From Pseudomonas sp. BSw22131 (GTDB lineage: Bacteria; Pseudomonadota; Gammaproteobacteria; Pseudomonadales; Pseudomonadaceae), in the NCBI RefSeq assembly GCF_026810445.1, contig NZ_CP113949.1, positions 5,561,001 through 5,625,000 of the forward strand: a stretch of DNA of 64,000 bases. Reading direction: 5' to 3'. Within the stretch, counting starts at the first letter, position 1. Every line of letters starts with the position of its first letter. Below, in pieces: positions 26,018 to 35,147 of the stretch. A program made the position numbers and the translations under genes. The notes under the pieces were generated by a model that was given only the letters and a program-made list of their open reading frames with translations, made no database searches and had not been told where the DNA came from.

Positions 26018-26506
26018 TCAGTGGCGCAACAGCTTGCGCAGAGGCACGCCGTCTTTCATGACGGGGGACTTGATGACGATGTAGCTGAAGTACTTGGAAA
26101 TGCCGATGTCCTTGTCGAGCAACTCCTCGACCACTTCCTGATAATGCTGAATGCTGCGCGTCATGAAGCGCACGAGGTAATCGTAGCCGCCGCTGATCAA
26201 GTGGCACTCCAGCACCTCGTCCACCAACCGGATGTTGGCTTCGAATTTGGCGAAGTCTTCACGCTTGTGGTCGCTGAGGGAAATTTCGGTGAAGACGGTC
26301 ACCGAGTCGGTGATCTTCGCCAGATTGAGATGGGCTTTGTAGCTTGAAATGTAGCCGGCCGATTCAAGTCGTTTGACGCGTTGCAGACAAGGGCTCGCAG
26401 ACAAACCTACAGCGTCTGCCAGGCTGACGTTGGTCATGCGCCCGTCTTTTTGCAGCTCAACCAAGATATTGATATCAATCCGGTCCAGTTTGACCAAACC
26501 TTCCAT
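26018..26506 (-). CDS. Lrp/AsnC-family transcriptional regulator
   Basis: 162 residues. The N-terminal HTH (KLDRIDINILVELQKDGRMT, then SLADAVGLSASPCLQRVKRL) is followed by the RAM ligand-binding domain (VTVFTEISLSDHK, then VLECHLISGGYDYLVRF). Length and layout are typical. It probably senses an amino acid and controls the adjoining GABA/amine catabolic genes, since it is next to the HAD and gabT genes on the same strand. Ligand unknown. Confidence 0.92.
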   Translation of the reverse strand: MEGLVKLDRIDINILVELQKDGRMTNVSLADAVGLSASPCLQRVKRLESAGYISSYKAHLNLAKITDSVTVFTEISLSDHKREDFAKFEANIRLVDEVLECHLISGGYDYLVRFMTRSIQHYQEVVEELLDKDIGISKYFSYIVIKSPVMKDGVPLRKLLRH

Positions 26507-26554
26507 TACGCGCCTCTTGATTGCCGTTCGATATAAGTGTCCCTTCTAACAAAA

Positions 26555-27211
26555 TCAGCGCCGCAAAGACAGCTGATGCTGTCGTACAAGATCGGCCATG
26601 CTGTTGATGCAAAAGTCGGCAGGGCACGGCTGACGATGCTCGGCGCGACCACGCCGAATCAGGCAAAGCCCGCCCGACGTCAACGCCTGCGCGGGGGGCC
26701 GCGAGAGCAGCAACGTATCGGCGGGGTCGATATCGAGCTCGCTCAGCCAGTCGGTGCGATCCATGCGGTTGCCCGCCAGCGATAAAAGATTTTCCGGCGC
26801 AAGACCAAGACGCTCGCACAATACGCCCCGGTCCTCGACATCACGGTCCACGTACACGAGCAAGTGGTAGAACTTGCGCAGGTAAAGCATCGCGCCGGGT
26901 GCGTCCTCGAACAACGTCCAGTTGGGCACAGAACGGGCAAAGCTCATGCCCTCCTCCCAACTGGCCTTGATGCCCAGGCGCTCGGCCATCTGACGATGGG
27001 CAAAACACAAAAGCCCGCTGAAACCCAGCTCATCGAAGCGTGGATACAGCGAGCGAATGACATCTTTGTATTCGGCCAGAATCTGGCTTCTGTCCGGCAC
27101 GTTAGGGCGGTTTTCCAGCAATGGCTGCAACGCTGCCCAGACGCCCGAATCCCGATCAACCAGAACCTCATCGCAATCGATCAACAACGCGCGGTAATCA
27201 GTCAGCCCCAT
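26555..27211 (-). CDS. HAD-superfamily hydrolase
   Basis: 218 residues from ATG 27211 (MGLTDYRALLIDCDEVLVDR). The first aspartates in LLIDCDEVL form the HAD DxD nucleophile motif. The later motifs are weak: VYVDRDVED occupies the motif-II region and LSLAGNRMDRTDWLSELDID the final acidic region. A helical cap is inserted after motif I. It is between lrp and gabT, as is common near amine catabolism genes. Substrate unknown. Confidence 0.7.
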   Translation of the reverse strand: MGLTDYRALLIDCDEVLVDRDSGVWAALQPLLENRPNVPDRSQILAEYKDVIRSLYPRFDELGFSGLLCFAHRQMAERLGIKASWEEGMSFARSVPNWTLFEDAPGAMLYLRKFYHLLVYVDRDVEDRGVLCERLGLAPENLLSLAGNRMDRTDWLSELDIDPADTLLLSRPPAQALTSGGLCLIRRGRAEHRQPCPADFCINSMADLVRQHQLSLRR

Positions 27212-27307
27212 GACAGGCAAAGCCTCCATTGATGCAATTGGTCCAGTGCAGATGCCTGGTGCCGCGGGCAGTCGAAGCAGATGCAATCGACTGCCCGATT
27301 ACGACGT

Positions 27308-28606
27308 TTATTTTGGGCCCAAGACCCGTGCCAGCGCCCCATCGAGAATGCTCAAGGCTTCATCGATCTGCGCTTCGGTCGTCACCAGCGGTGCCAGGAA
27401 GCGCATGACGTTGCGGTATACGCCGCACTTGATCACCAGCAAACCGCCAACGCGCGCTTGATCGATCAGCTGTTGCGTGAGCTCTGCGTCAGGGCTGCGC
27501 TCGGCGTCGTCTTTGATCAACTCGATCGCAACCATGAAACCGGTGGCCCGCACATCGCCGATACGTGAATGCCTGGCCTGAAGCTTGAGCAAACCCTCAT
27601 GCAGGCGTTGACCGAGCACAACGCCGCGCTCCACCAGATTTTCTTCTACGTAGGTGTCGAGGACCGCCAACGCAGCCGCGCAAGCCAGTGCGTTGCCGCC
27701 ATAGGTGCCGCCCAGTCCGCCAGGCAAAGGCGCGTCCATGATCTCGGCACGCCCGACAACGCCGGATAGCGGGAAGCCGCCAGCGAGGCTCTTGGCGACA
27801 GTGACGAGGTCCGGCTGAATGCCGGCATGCTGGAAGCCGAACATCTTGCCGGTGCGACCGAAACCGGTCTGGATTTCATCGAGGATCAGCACAATGCCGT
27901 GCTTCTCGGTCAGGGCACGCAGCGCCTTGAGGAACTCGACCGGCGCGGGCAGGAAACCGCCGTCGCCCTGAACCGGCTCAATGAGGATGGCCGCCACACG
28001 ATCCGCCGCCACCTGTGTCGCCAACAGCTCGTGGAGCGCGGCCAGCGCCATCTCGCCGGTAAAACCACGGTACTCGTTGGGGTACGGGGTATGAAATACG
28101 TCAGGCGCAAACGGCCCGAAGTTTTGCTTGTACGGCTGACTCATGCCGGTCAGCGTGGTGCCCAGCAAGGTACGGCCATGGAAGCCACCACGGAACGCGA
28201 TGACCGCAGGACGGTTGGTGTGAGCCCGTGCGATCTTAATGGAGTTTTCCACCGCCTCAGCGCCCGAGGTGAACAACACCGCTTTGTGCGCGACGTCGCC
28301 TCCGATCAATTGGCTCAGGCGCTTCGCCAGCTCGACGTAGGGCTTGTATGCGGCCACCTGAAAACAGGCGTGGGTCACTTTGGTCAATTGAGTCTGCACG
28401 GCTTTGACCACGTTAGGGTGGTTGTGCCCGATGTTCAGCACGCCGATGCCGCCCACGAAATCCAGGTAGCGCTTGCCGTCTACGTCCCACAGTTCAGAGC
28501 CTTGGGCGCGGTCGATTACCAGTGGATGCGCCGTCACGATGCCGCGCGGTACAAACTGGTCACGCTGACGCAGTAAATGAGGTGCTTCGTCGACTTTGCT
28601 GTTCAT
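27308..28606 (-). CDS. gabT: 4-aminobutyrate aminotransferase
   Basis: 432 residues from ATG 28606 (MNSKVDEAPHLLRQRDQFVP). Transfers the amino group of GABA to 2-oxoglutarate, giving succinate semialdehyde and glutamate. Class III transaminase features include GGIGVLNIGHNHP, FTSGAEAVENSIKIAR, LILDEIQTGFGRTG and the PLP lysine in TVAKSLAGG. Length is normal for GabT. GabD for the next step is encoded 2.6 kb further on, beyond the divergent ghrA. The 285-bp gap before ghrA should hold both promoters. Confidence 0.92.
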   Translation of the reverse strand: MNSKVDEAPHLLRQRDQFVPRGIVTAHPLVIDRAQGSELWDVDGKRYLDFVGGIGVLNIGHNHPNVVKAVQTQLTKVTHACFQVAAYKPYVELAKRLSQLIGGDVAHKAVLFTSGAEAVENSIKIARAHTNRPAVIAFRGGFHGRTLLGTTLTGMSQPYKQNFGPFAPDVFHTPYPNEYRGFTGEMALAALHELLATQVAADRVAAILIEPVQGDGGFLPAPVEFLKALRALTEKHGIVLILDEIQTGFGRTGKMFGFQHAGIQPDLVTVAKSLAGGFPLSGVVGRAEIMDAPLPGGLGGTYGGNALACAAALAVLDTYVEENLVERGVVLGQRLHEGLLKLQARHSRIGDVRATGFMVAIELIKDDAERSPDAELTQQLIDQARVGGLLVIKCGVYRNVMRFLAPLVTTEAQIDEALSILDGALARVLGPK

Positions 28607-28891
28607 GGCATTTCCCGATAATGAGCCCGGCAACCGGCAGGTGGCTGCGATGGTGTTCAGGTTAATCGTTCAGCGAAATCATCTACGCCGAACTTGCCCT
28701 TTCAGAAGTCCAGATCCACTGTTTTACCCCTCGCAAACGGCAGATTCCTTCAGCGTCTTTCGAGGCCAATGAATCTGCTGGCCCAAGGGCTATTCCCAGC
28801 GCTGCGGAGCGCTTGAATCAGCGCTTTCGACAGATCCTGCTCCAGCGCTCCGGCATGATGGACGCTACCTTTTTCAATTCAGGAATTGCTC

Positions 28892-29818
28892 ATGGCGCTG
28901 CTCTATAAGGCTGACCCGGTGCGTGGCGAACAGTGGAAAGCGCTGTTTGCCGAGCACGCCCCCGATATCGAATGGCGCGCCTGGCCGGACATCGGCGATC
29001 CGGCGGACATCGCGTACCTCGCCGCCTGGTTGGCACCCGATGATCTAGAGCAGACGCTGCCGAATCTGAAGGTGCTGTTTGCACTGTCCGCAGGCGTCGA
29101 TCAACTTGATTTGAGCCGGTTGCCCACCACGCTGCCAGTGGTCCGGTTGCTGGACCCGGGCATCAGCCGGGGTATGTGCGAATACGCGTGCTTTTCGGTG
29201 CTGAGCCTGCACCGGGACATGTTGCGCTATCGTCAGCAGCAGTCCATCGGGCAGTGGCAAGCTCGCCAGCTGGTGCCCGCGACCAAGCGGCGCGTCGGTG
29301 TCATGGGGCTGGGATTGCAGGCGCAGCATATTCTGTCGAGCCTGGCGCCCTTTGGCTTCACGCTGTCGGGATGGGCGCGCAGCCAGCACCAGATCGAAGG
29401 CGTCGAATGCCATGCCGGCATGGATCAGTTGCCAGCGTTTCTGGCCCGGTGCGACATTCTGCTGTGCGTGCTGCCGTTGACCGAACACACCGAGGGCATC
29501 CTTAATCGTGAGCTGTTCGAGCAACTGCCAGCAGGTGCGGCTTTGATCAACATGGGACGCGGGGGGCACCTGGTCGAAAAAGACCTGCTTGATGCGCTGG
29601 ACAGCGGCCAGATCAGCGCCGCCGTGCTGGATGTCTTGCAGCAAGAACCCGCGGCGCCGGACCATCCGTTCTGGAAGCACCCGAACATTCTGCTGACCCC
29701 GCACATTGCGGCCATGACCCAGCCAGAAAGCGCGATGGCAGGGCTGCTGGACAATATCCGCCGTTTCGAGCGCGGCGAAAAAATGCTCGGGCAAGTGGAT
29801 CGCGGCCAAGGGTATTGA
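28892..29818 (+). CDS. ghrA: glyoxylate/hydroxypyruvate reductase A
   Basis: 308 residues from ATG 28892 (MALLYKADPVRGEQW). NAD(P)H-dependent reductase of glyoxylate and hydroxypyruvate, D-2-hydroxyacid dehydrogenase family. The nucleotide-binding turn is VGVMGLGLQAQHILSSL. Catalytic features are the Arg region INMGRGGHLVEKDL, the acidic residue in LDVLQQEPAA and the His in TPHIAAMT. It is the only plus-strand gene in this part of the catabolic region. It would dispose of glyoxylate or a keto-acid product. Confidence 0.88.
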   Translation: MALLYKADPVRGEQWKALFAEHAPDIEWRAWPDIGDPADIAYLAAWLAPDDLEQTLPNLKVLFALSAGVDQLDLSRLPTTLPVVRLLDPGISRGMCEYACFSVLSLHRDMLRYRQQQSIGQWQARQLVPATKRRVGVMGLGLQAQHILSSLAPFGFTLSGWARSQHQIEGVECHAGMDQLPAFLARCDILLCVLPLTEHTEGILNRELFEQLPAGAALINMGRGGHLVEKDLLDALDSGQISAAVLDVLQQEPAAPDHPFWKHPNILLTPHIAAMTQPESAMAGLLDNIRRFERGEKMLGQVDRGQGY

Positions 29819-29868
29819 TAGAGCGCGAAGCTTGGTTTCGAACGAATTTCCGTTGGTGGACAGGCCTA

Positions 29869-30096
29869 ACGCGAATAAATTCGCGCCTACAGACTCAAGC
29901 ACCGCGCAGCATCTGCAGGAGCCCAACTTGTTGGCGAGACGATGTCACGGGTGAAACCAATCCCGCCGCCACGCGAATGAATTCGCGCCTACAGACTCAA
30001 GCACCGCGCAGCACCTGTAGGAGCCCAACTTGTTGGCGAGACGATGTCACGGGTTAAACCAGGCCCGCCGCAACGCGAATCCATTCGCGCCTACAG
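29869..30096. repeat. tandem 102-bp repeat built of REP-like hairpins
   Basis: Two full units (29869-29970 and 29971-30072) and a partial third (30073-30096) have a period of exactly 102 bp. Each starts ACGCGAAT-n-ATTCGCGCCTACAG, a hairpin, and contains GGAGCCCAACTTGTTGGCGA, a second hairpin with GTAG/CTAC edges. The units differ at only a few positions. An 80-codon open frame through them is a by-product of the repeat length (102 is a multiple of 3). Confidence 0.85.
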
Positions 30097-30106
30097 ATCG
30101 CAGGCC

Positions 30107-31186
30107 TCACAACGCCGCCGTAATCACCTCACCCACTGACTGAGTGGAACCGGTGCCGCCCAGGTCCGGGGTGATGGGCCCGTTGGCGATGACCCGCTCG
30201 ATGGCAGCGAGAATCCCGTCGTGTGCTGCGCGGTAACGCTCGTCGCCGTTGCCCAGGAATTCCAGCATCAACGCGGCCGACCAGATCATCGCAACCGGAT
30301 TGGCGATGTTGCGTCCGTAGATATCCGGCGCGGAGCCGTGCACCGGCTCGAACAGCGACGGGAAGCGGCGCTCGGGATCAAGGTTGGCCGAAGGCGCGAT
30401 GCCGATGGTCCCCGCGCACGCAGGGCCCAGGTCCGACAGAATGTCGCCGAACAGATTCGACGCCACCACCACATCAAATCGATCCGGCTGCAGCACGAAA
30501 CGCGCGCAGAGGATATCGATGTGCTGTTTATCCCATTTGATCTGCGGGTACTGCTCAGCCATCAGCGCGGTGCGCTCGTCCCAATACGGCATGCTGATGG
30601 AGATGCCATTGGACTTGGTGGCCGCCGTCAGCAACTTGCGTGGACGGGTCTGCGCCAGCTCAAAAGCAAACTTCAGAATCCGGTCGACGCCGTGACGCGT
30701 AAACACCGACTCCTGCAAAACGAACTCACGGTCAGTGCCTTCAAACATCTTGCCGCCAACCGACGAATACTCGCCCTCGGTGTTTTCGCGCACCACGACA
30801 AAGTCGATATCACCCGGCTTGCGCCCCGCCAATGGGCACGGCACACCTGGAAACAGCCGCACCGGACGGATATTCACATACTGATCGAAGTCACGCCGAA
30901 ACTTCAGCAACGACCCCCACAGGGAAATGTGATCCGGCACTTTGTCAGGCCAGCCCACAGCGCCGAAGAAGATCGCGTCAAAACCCTTGAGCTGATCGAA
31001 CCAGTCGTCCGGCATCATCTGGCCGTGCGCCAGGTAGTAGTCGCAACTCGCCCACTCGAACACCTCGATATCGAGGTTCAGGCCCCATTTCTGCGCAGCT
31101 CTTTCCAGCACGCGCAGCCCTTCGGGCATCACTTCCTTGCCGATACCGTCGCCTGCAATCGCGGCGATCCTGAATGCATTGCTCAT
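30107..31186 (-). CDS. tartrate / D-malate dehydrogenase
   Basis: 359 residues from ATG 31186 (MSNAFRIAAIAGDGIGKEVM). Isocitrate/isopropylmalate dehydrogenase family, TtuC/DmlA branch, oxidising tartrate or D-malate with NAD. Motifs: GDGIGKEVMPEG near the start, VRENTEGEYS, metal-binding aspartates in NLFGDILSDLGP, and EPVHGSAPDIYGRNIANP. It probably feeds oxaloacetate or pyruvate to central metabolism. Same strand as gabD, 50 bp downstream of it. Confidence 0.85.
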   Translation of the reverse strand: MSNAFRIAAIAGDGIGKEVMPEGLRVLERAAQKWGLNLDIEVFEWASCDYYLAHGQMMPDDWFDQLKGFDAIFFGAVGWPDKVPDHISLWGSLLKFRRDFDQYVNIRPVRLFPGVPCPLAGRKPGDIDFVVVRENTEGEYSSVGGKMFEGTDREFVLQESVFTRHGVDRILKFAFELAQTRPRKLLTAATKSNGISISMPYWDERTALMAEQYPQIKWDKQHIDILCARFVLQPDRFDVVVASNLFGDILSDLGPACAGTIGIAPSANLDPERRFPSLFEPVHGSAPDIYGRNIANPVAMIWSAALMLEFLGNGDERYRAAHDGILAAIERVIANGPITPDLGGTGSTQSVGEVITAAL

Positions 31187-31236
31187 GAACCTGTGTCCTC
31201 TGAAAATCCGCAATCAACCCAACATGACCCGCCGCC

Positions 31237-32694
31237 CTACAGCCCGCCGACGTGAAACGCCTTGACCTCAAGGTACTCGTCCAGGCCGTAGCTCGACCCT
31301 TCGCGGCCAAGACCGGACTGCTTGATCCCTCCAAACGGCGCGACTTCCATGGAGATGATCCCGGTGTTAAGCCCGACCATGCCGAACTCCAGCGCCTCAC
31401 CGAAACGCCACGAGCGACGCAGGTCTTGCGTGAAGTAATAAGCGCCCAGCCCGAAAGGCGTAGCGTTGGCCAGCGCCAGTGCCTGGGCTTCATCAGTAAA
31501 GCGCATCAACGGCGCAACGGGGCCAAAGGTTTCTTCATTCGCCAGCAACATGCCCGCGTGGGTATCACCCAATACGGTGGGCTGGACAAACTGGCTGTCG
31601 CCATCAGGGATTGCACCGCATAACAGCTTCGCGCCCTGGCTCAGGGCATCATCAATGTGCCGGGCGACCTTGCTGACGGCGGCTGGATTGATCAGCGGGC
31701 CAATGGTCACGCCGTCTTCCAGACCGTTGCCGACCTTGAGCTTGCCGACCTCCTCCACCAGACGCTGGGCGAAACGCTCGTAAATGCCGTCCTGCACCAG
31801 AATGCGGTTGGCACACACGCAGGTCTGCCCGGCATTGCGGAATTTGCTGAGCATAATCCCGGCGATGGCCTGCTCCAGGTCCGCATCATCGAACACGATA
31901 AACGGCGCGTTGCCACCCAGCTCCAGGCTCAGACGCTTGATGTGCTCGGCGCTCTGACGCATCAGCAGACGGCCGACAGCGGTCGAGCCCGTAAAGGAAA
32001 TCTTGCGCACCACCGGGTTGCCCGTCAGCTCCTCGCCAATGCCGGTCGGCAGGCCGGTGATGACGTTGAACACGCCAGCGGGGATGCCGACACGCTCTGC
32101 CAACACGGCCAGCGCCAGTGCGGAAAGCGGGGTCAGGTCGGACGGTTTGACGATGATCGGGCAACCCGCAGCCAGCGCCGGGGCGCATTTGCGGGTGATC
32201 ATCGCGTTGGGGAAATTCCACGGTGTGATAGCCGCACAGACGCCAACCGGCTGCTTGATGGTCATCAGGCGACGATCAGCGCTCGGCGCTGGAATGGTTT
32301 CGCCGTACGAACGGCGCGCCTCTTCGGCGAACCATTTGACGAAGCTGGCGCCGTAACGAATCTCGCCTTTGGCCTCGTTCAGCGGCTTGCCCTGCTCCAG
32401 GGTCATGATCAGCGCGAGGTCATCGACATTGGCGAGCATCGCCTGATACCAGCTTTCCAGCAGCGCAGCCCGTTCGGCAGCCGGTCGTGCGCGCCATGCA
32501 GGCCAGGCCCGATCGGCGGCTTCAATGGCGCGACGGGTTTCAGCACCGCCCAGCGCCGGGACGCGGGCCAGGCATTCGCCGGTGGCCGGGTCGTTGATGT
32601 TCAGCGTCGCGCCGTCGTCGGCACTGATCCACTGCCCATCAACGTAGGCGCGTTCTACCAAAAGGCTGGGGTCTTTCAATTGAGGCTTGAGCAT
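31237..32694 (-). CDS. gabD: NAD(P)-dependent succinate-semialdehyde dehydrogenase
   Basis: 485 residues. Oxidises succinate semialdehyde to succinate, completing the GABA shunt with GabT. Motifs: ITPWNFPNAMITRK, the coenzyme turn FTGSTAVGRLLM, the general base in LELGGNAPF and the nucleophilic Cys in NAGQTCVCANR. Its C-terminal MEVAPFGGIKQSGLGREGS is typical of GabD. First gene of the stretch shared with the tartrate dehydrogenase downstream. Specificity could also include related semialdehydes. Confidence 0.9.
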   Translation of the reverse strand: MLKPQLKDPSLLVERAYVDGQWISADDGATLNINDPATGECLARVPALGGAETRRAIEAADRAWPAWRARPAAERAALLESWYQAMLANVDDLALIMTLEQGKPLNEAKGEIRYGASFVKWFAEEARRSYGETIPAPSADRRLMTIKQPVGVCAAITPWNFPNAMITRKCAPALAAGCPIIVKPSDLTPLSALALAVLAERVGIPAGVFNVITGLPTGIGEELTGNPVVRKISFTGSTAVGRLLMRQSAEHIKRLSLELGGNAPFIVFDDADLEQAIAGIMLSKFRNAGQTCVCANRILVQDGIYERFAQRLVEEVGKLKVGNGLEDGVTIGPLINPAAVSKVARHIDDALSQGAKLLCGAIPDGDSQFVQPTVLGDTHAGMLLANEETFGPVAPLMRFTDEAQALALANATPFGLGAYYFTQDLRRSWRFGEALEFGMVGLNTGIISMEVAPFGGIKQSGLGREGSSYGLDEYLEVKAFHVGGL

Positions 32695-32808
32695 GGTCGA
32701 GTCCTGATCCGAGACAACTGCCAGTCTAAGCAGGCGTCTCAGTCCAGGATGCTGAAAGCATGAGAGCAGCAGCGTCGGATGCTGAAAATCGCACCCGGAC
32801 GGCAGGCT

Positions 32809-33966
32809 CTACTGCTTCAGAGATCCGAGCAGCGTCTGGAGAAAACGCTCGCCTGCAACCATCTGGGTTTCATCGATGAACTCGTCCGGCTTATGCGCCT
32901 GCTCGATGGATCCCGGGCCGCACACCACCACTGGCACGTTCAGCCGATTGGCGAACAAACCGCCCTCGGTACCGAACGAGACCTTGATGTGCTGCGTGTC
33001 GGGCGCCGCAAAGCTGTGCAACAAACGCACGGCTTCAACGCTTGGGTGCGTGTCGAGGCCTGGGTATTCATTCATCACTTCGATGTCGATGGCCGCCACG
33101 CTGGACACCTGTTTGGCCTCGCGCACCAACGCTTCGGCGCGCTCACGCAATTCGCTCAGCAACTGATCGGGATTGTCGGCGGGCAGATTGCGGAACTCGA
33201 ACTCCAGCGTGCACAGGTTTGGCACGATATTCAGCGCCTTGCCGCCATCAATACGGCCGATGTGCACAGTGCTGTAGGGGATGTCATAACCCTCGTCACG
33301 CATGCCCTGTTGTTCGATGCGTTTCTGGCTTTCACGCAGCAAGGAGATGAAATCGCTGGCCAGGTGAATCGCGTTGACCGCACGCGGCGCCAGCGAGGAA
33401 TGCGCTTCCTGCCCCCGGCAATAAGTGCGGTACGAACTCTTGCCCTTGTGCCCGACCGCGAACTGCATCTGCGTGGGCTCGCCGATCACGCACAAGAATG
33501 GCCGCAGGGGCGCAAGATCCAGCACATCCAGCAACCGACGCACGCCCACACAGCCGATTTCCTCGTCGTGGGACAGCGCCAATTGCAAGGGACGTGTGAG
33601 CGGCACGTCGGCGGCATCGAGCATGGCGTCGATGGCCAGCGCGATGAAGCCCTTCATGTCACAGGTGCCACGGCCGTAAATCCGGCCATCCTTGAGCGTC
33701 GCCTCGAACGGCGGCAGCGTCCAGGCCTGCCCCGCCACGGGCACCACGTCGGTGTGCCCGGACAGCAAAATACCGGGTTGTTCCTTGGGGCCGGTACTGG
33801 CAAACAGGTTGGCTTTGCGACCGCTTTCGTCTTTGACGATCAGCGACTCGATGCCTTTGGTCGCCAGCAGATCGCGCACGTATTCGATGAGCGCCATGTT
33901 TGATTCCGACGACACGGTGTCGAAGGCGATGAGGCGCTTGAGGATATCCAGTACACGCGGTTTCAT
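32809..33966 (-). CDS. argE: ArgE-like N-acetylornithine deacetylase / M20 peptidase
   Basis: 385 residues. Metal-dependent deacylase of the M20 family. Metal ligands: SGHTDVVPV, GTCDMKGF, SHDEEIGCVG, and the C-terminal His in SFGTEGGLF/PGSIEQAHKPDEFI. The middle dimerisation domain is present and length is normal. Its start overlaps the stop of the flavoenzyme gene by 4 bp, so it is the last gene of a tight operon with the opine-oxidase-like genes and ABC importer. It probably removes an acyl group from an imported amino compound rather than serving arginine synthesis. Confidence 0.85.
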   Translation of the reverse strand: MKPRVLDILKRLIAFDTVSSESNMALIEYVRDLLATKGIESLIVKDESGRKANLFASTGPKEQPGILLSGHTDVVPVAGQAWTLPPFEATLKDGRIYGRGTCDMKGFIALAIDAMLDAADVPLTRPLQLALSHDEEIGCVGVRRLLDVLDLAPLRPFLCVIGEPTQMQFAVGHKGKSSYRTYCRGQEAHSSLAPRAVNAIHLASDFISLLRESQKRIEQQGMRDEGYDIPYSTVHIGRIDGGKALNIVPNLCTLEFEFRNLPADNPDQLLSELRERAEALVREAKQVSSVAAIDIEVMNEYPGLDTHPSVEAVRLLHSFAAPDTQHIKVSFGTEGGLFANRLNVPVVVCGPGSIEQAHKPDEFIDETQMVAGERFLQTLLGSLKQ

Positions 33967-35147
33967 AAGACTTTGCTCGTGATTTGCAGGCTCGTCAGAT
34001 CCGTCATGGACAGCGCCGACGGCTCGGAAAAACGCCGGATGTCGAAGGGCGCAATATGGGTTCGGGTCTGGCCGGTGCTGATCAGCTCGGCCATCACGTC
34101 GCCCACGCCAGGGCCCAGCTGGAAACCGTGGCCGCAGAAGCCGAACGCGTAGAACAGCCCGTCAACCTTGCCGCTGGTGCTGATGACCGGCAGCGAATCC
34201 GGCGTGTAGCTTTCGATGCCGCTCCACACCCTGATGATGTTCAGATTGACTGCGGCGGGCAGCAGTCGGCGCATCTGTTCGATCTGATTGGTGATGCTGC
34301 GGGGTTCCACATAAGCGCGCCGATTGACCATGTCTGGACGGCTGCGATAGCCGCCACCGATGACGATATTGCCGCGCTGGATCTGCCGGAAATAAATCAC
34401 TTCTTCCGGGATCTTGGTGTAAACACCGATCACGGTTGGCAGGGAATAAGGGATCGGCTCGGTGACCGCCATTTGCGGTCCGTGGGTTTCCAATGGCACG
34501 GGCTCACCGAACTGCTCGGAGAGCTTCGAACCCCAGGCACCGGCGGTGATCAGCAGATTGTCTGCCGTAAACAGACGGCCATCGATGGTGGTGACGTGAA
34601 ATTCGCCACCGACCTTTTGCACGTCCGCCACTTCAGTGCGCTCCTCGACCCGCGCTCCTGCGCGAACCGCTGCACGGGCAAAAGCGGGTGCTGCCAGACG
34701 CGGGTTGGCGTGCCCGTCGTGCGGTGCGTAGGAGCCGGCTTTGACTTCCGGTCCGAGAAAGGGAAAACGCTCATGCAGCGCTTTACCGGTGATCACTTCG
34801 AGGTCCAGCTCGCTGGCTTCGGGTGCGGCGGCGTACGCATGCAGATCAGCGATGTGCGCCTCGTCGTAGCACACGCGCATGTGCCCGCTGGGCAAGAATT
34901 CGAGGTCTTCGCCAATCAGCTCCGGCAAACGTTTCCACAGCGCCCATGATCGGTTCGACAGATCCAGCTGCCCGAGATGCCGCCCCTGACGCCGCACGTT
35001 GCCGAAGTTCACACCGCTGGCGTACTGGCCGACTTGATCGCGTTCGAGCAGCGTCACGGAATGCCCGCGCTGGCGCAGGAAAAACGCCGACGCCGTTCCC
35101 ATGAAGCCGCCGCCGACGATCAGCACGTCGCTTTTTTGCGGGGTCAT
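33963..35147 (-). CDS. FAD-dependent oxidoreductase, DadA/HcnC/OoxB-like subunit
   Basis: 394 residues. D-amino-acid-oxidase-like flavoprotein. FAD is bound by DVLIVGGGFMGTASAFFLRQ, followed by VTLLERD. The C-terminal FAD contact is YAFGFCGHGFQLGPGVG. It resembles the beta subunit of opine oxidases and HcnC of hydrogen-cyanide synthase, which strip hydride from an amine with the alpha and small ferredoxin subunits encoded directly upstream. Overlaps both neighbours by 4 bp. Confidence 0.85.
   Translation of the reverse strand: MTPQKSDVLIVGGGFMGTASAFFLRQRGHSVTLLERDQVGQYASGVNFGNVRRQGRHLGQLDLSNRSWALWKRLPELIGEDLEFLPSGHMRVCYDEAHIADLHAYAAAPEASELDLEVITGKALHERFPFLGPEVKAGSYAPHDGHANPRLAAPAFARAAVRAGARVEERTEVADVQKVGGEFHVTTIDGRLFTADNLLITAGAWGSKLSEQFGEPVPLETHGPQMAVTEPIPYSLPTVIGVYTKIPEEVIYFRQIQRGNIVIGGGYRSRPDMVNRRAYVEPRSITNQIEQMRRLLPAAVNLNIIRVWSGIESYTPDSLPVISTSGKVDGLFYAFGFCGHGFQLGPGVGDVMAELISTGQTRTHIAPFDIRRFSEPSALSMTDLTSLQITSKVL

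Noticed and set aside
29815..30057. 80-codon frame with a repeated peptide
   Set aside because: It is the 102-bp non-coding REP-like repeat read in frame; the period being a multiple of three creates the repeated peptide.
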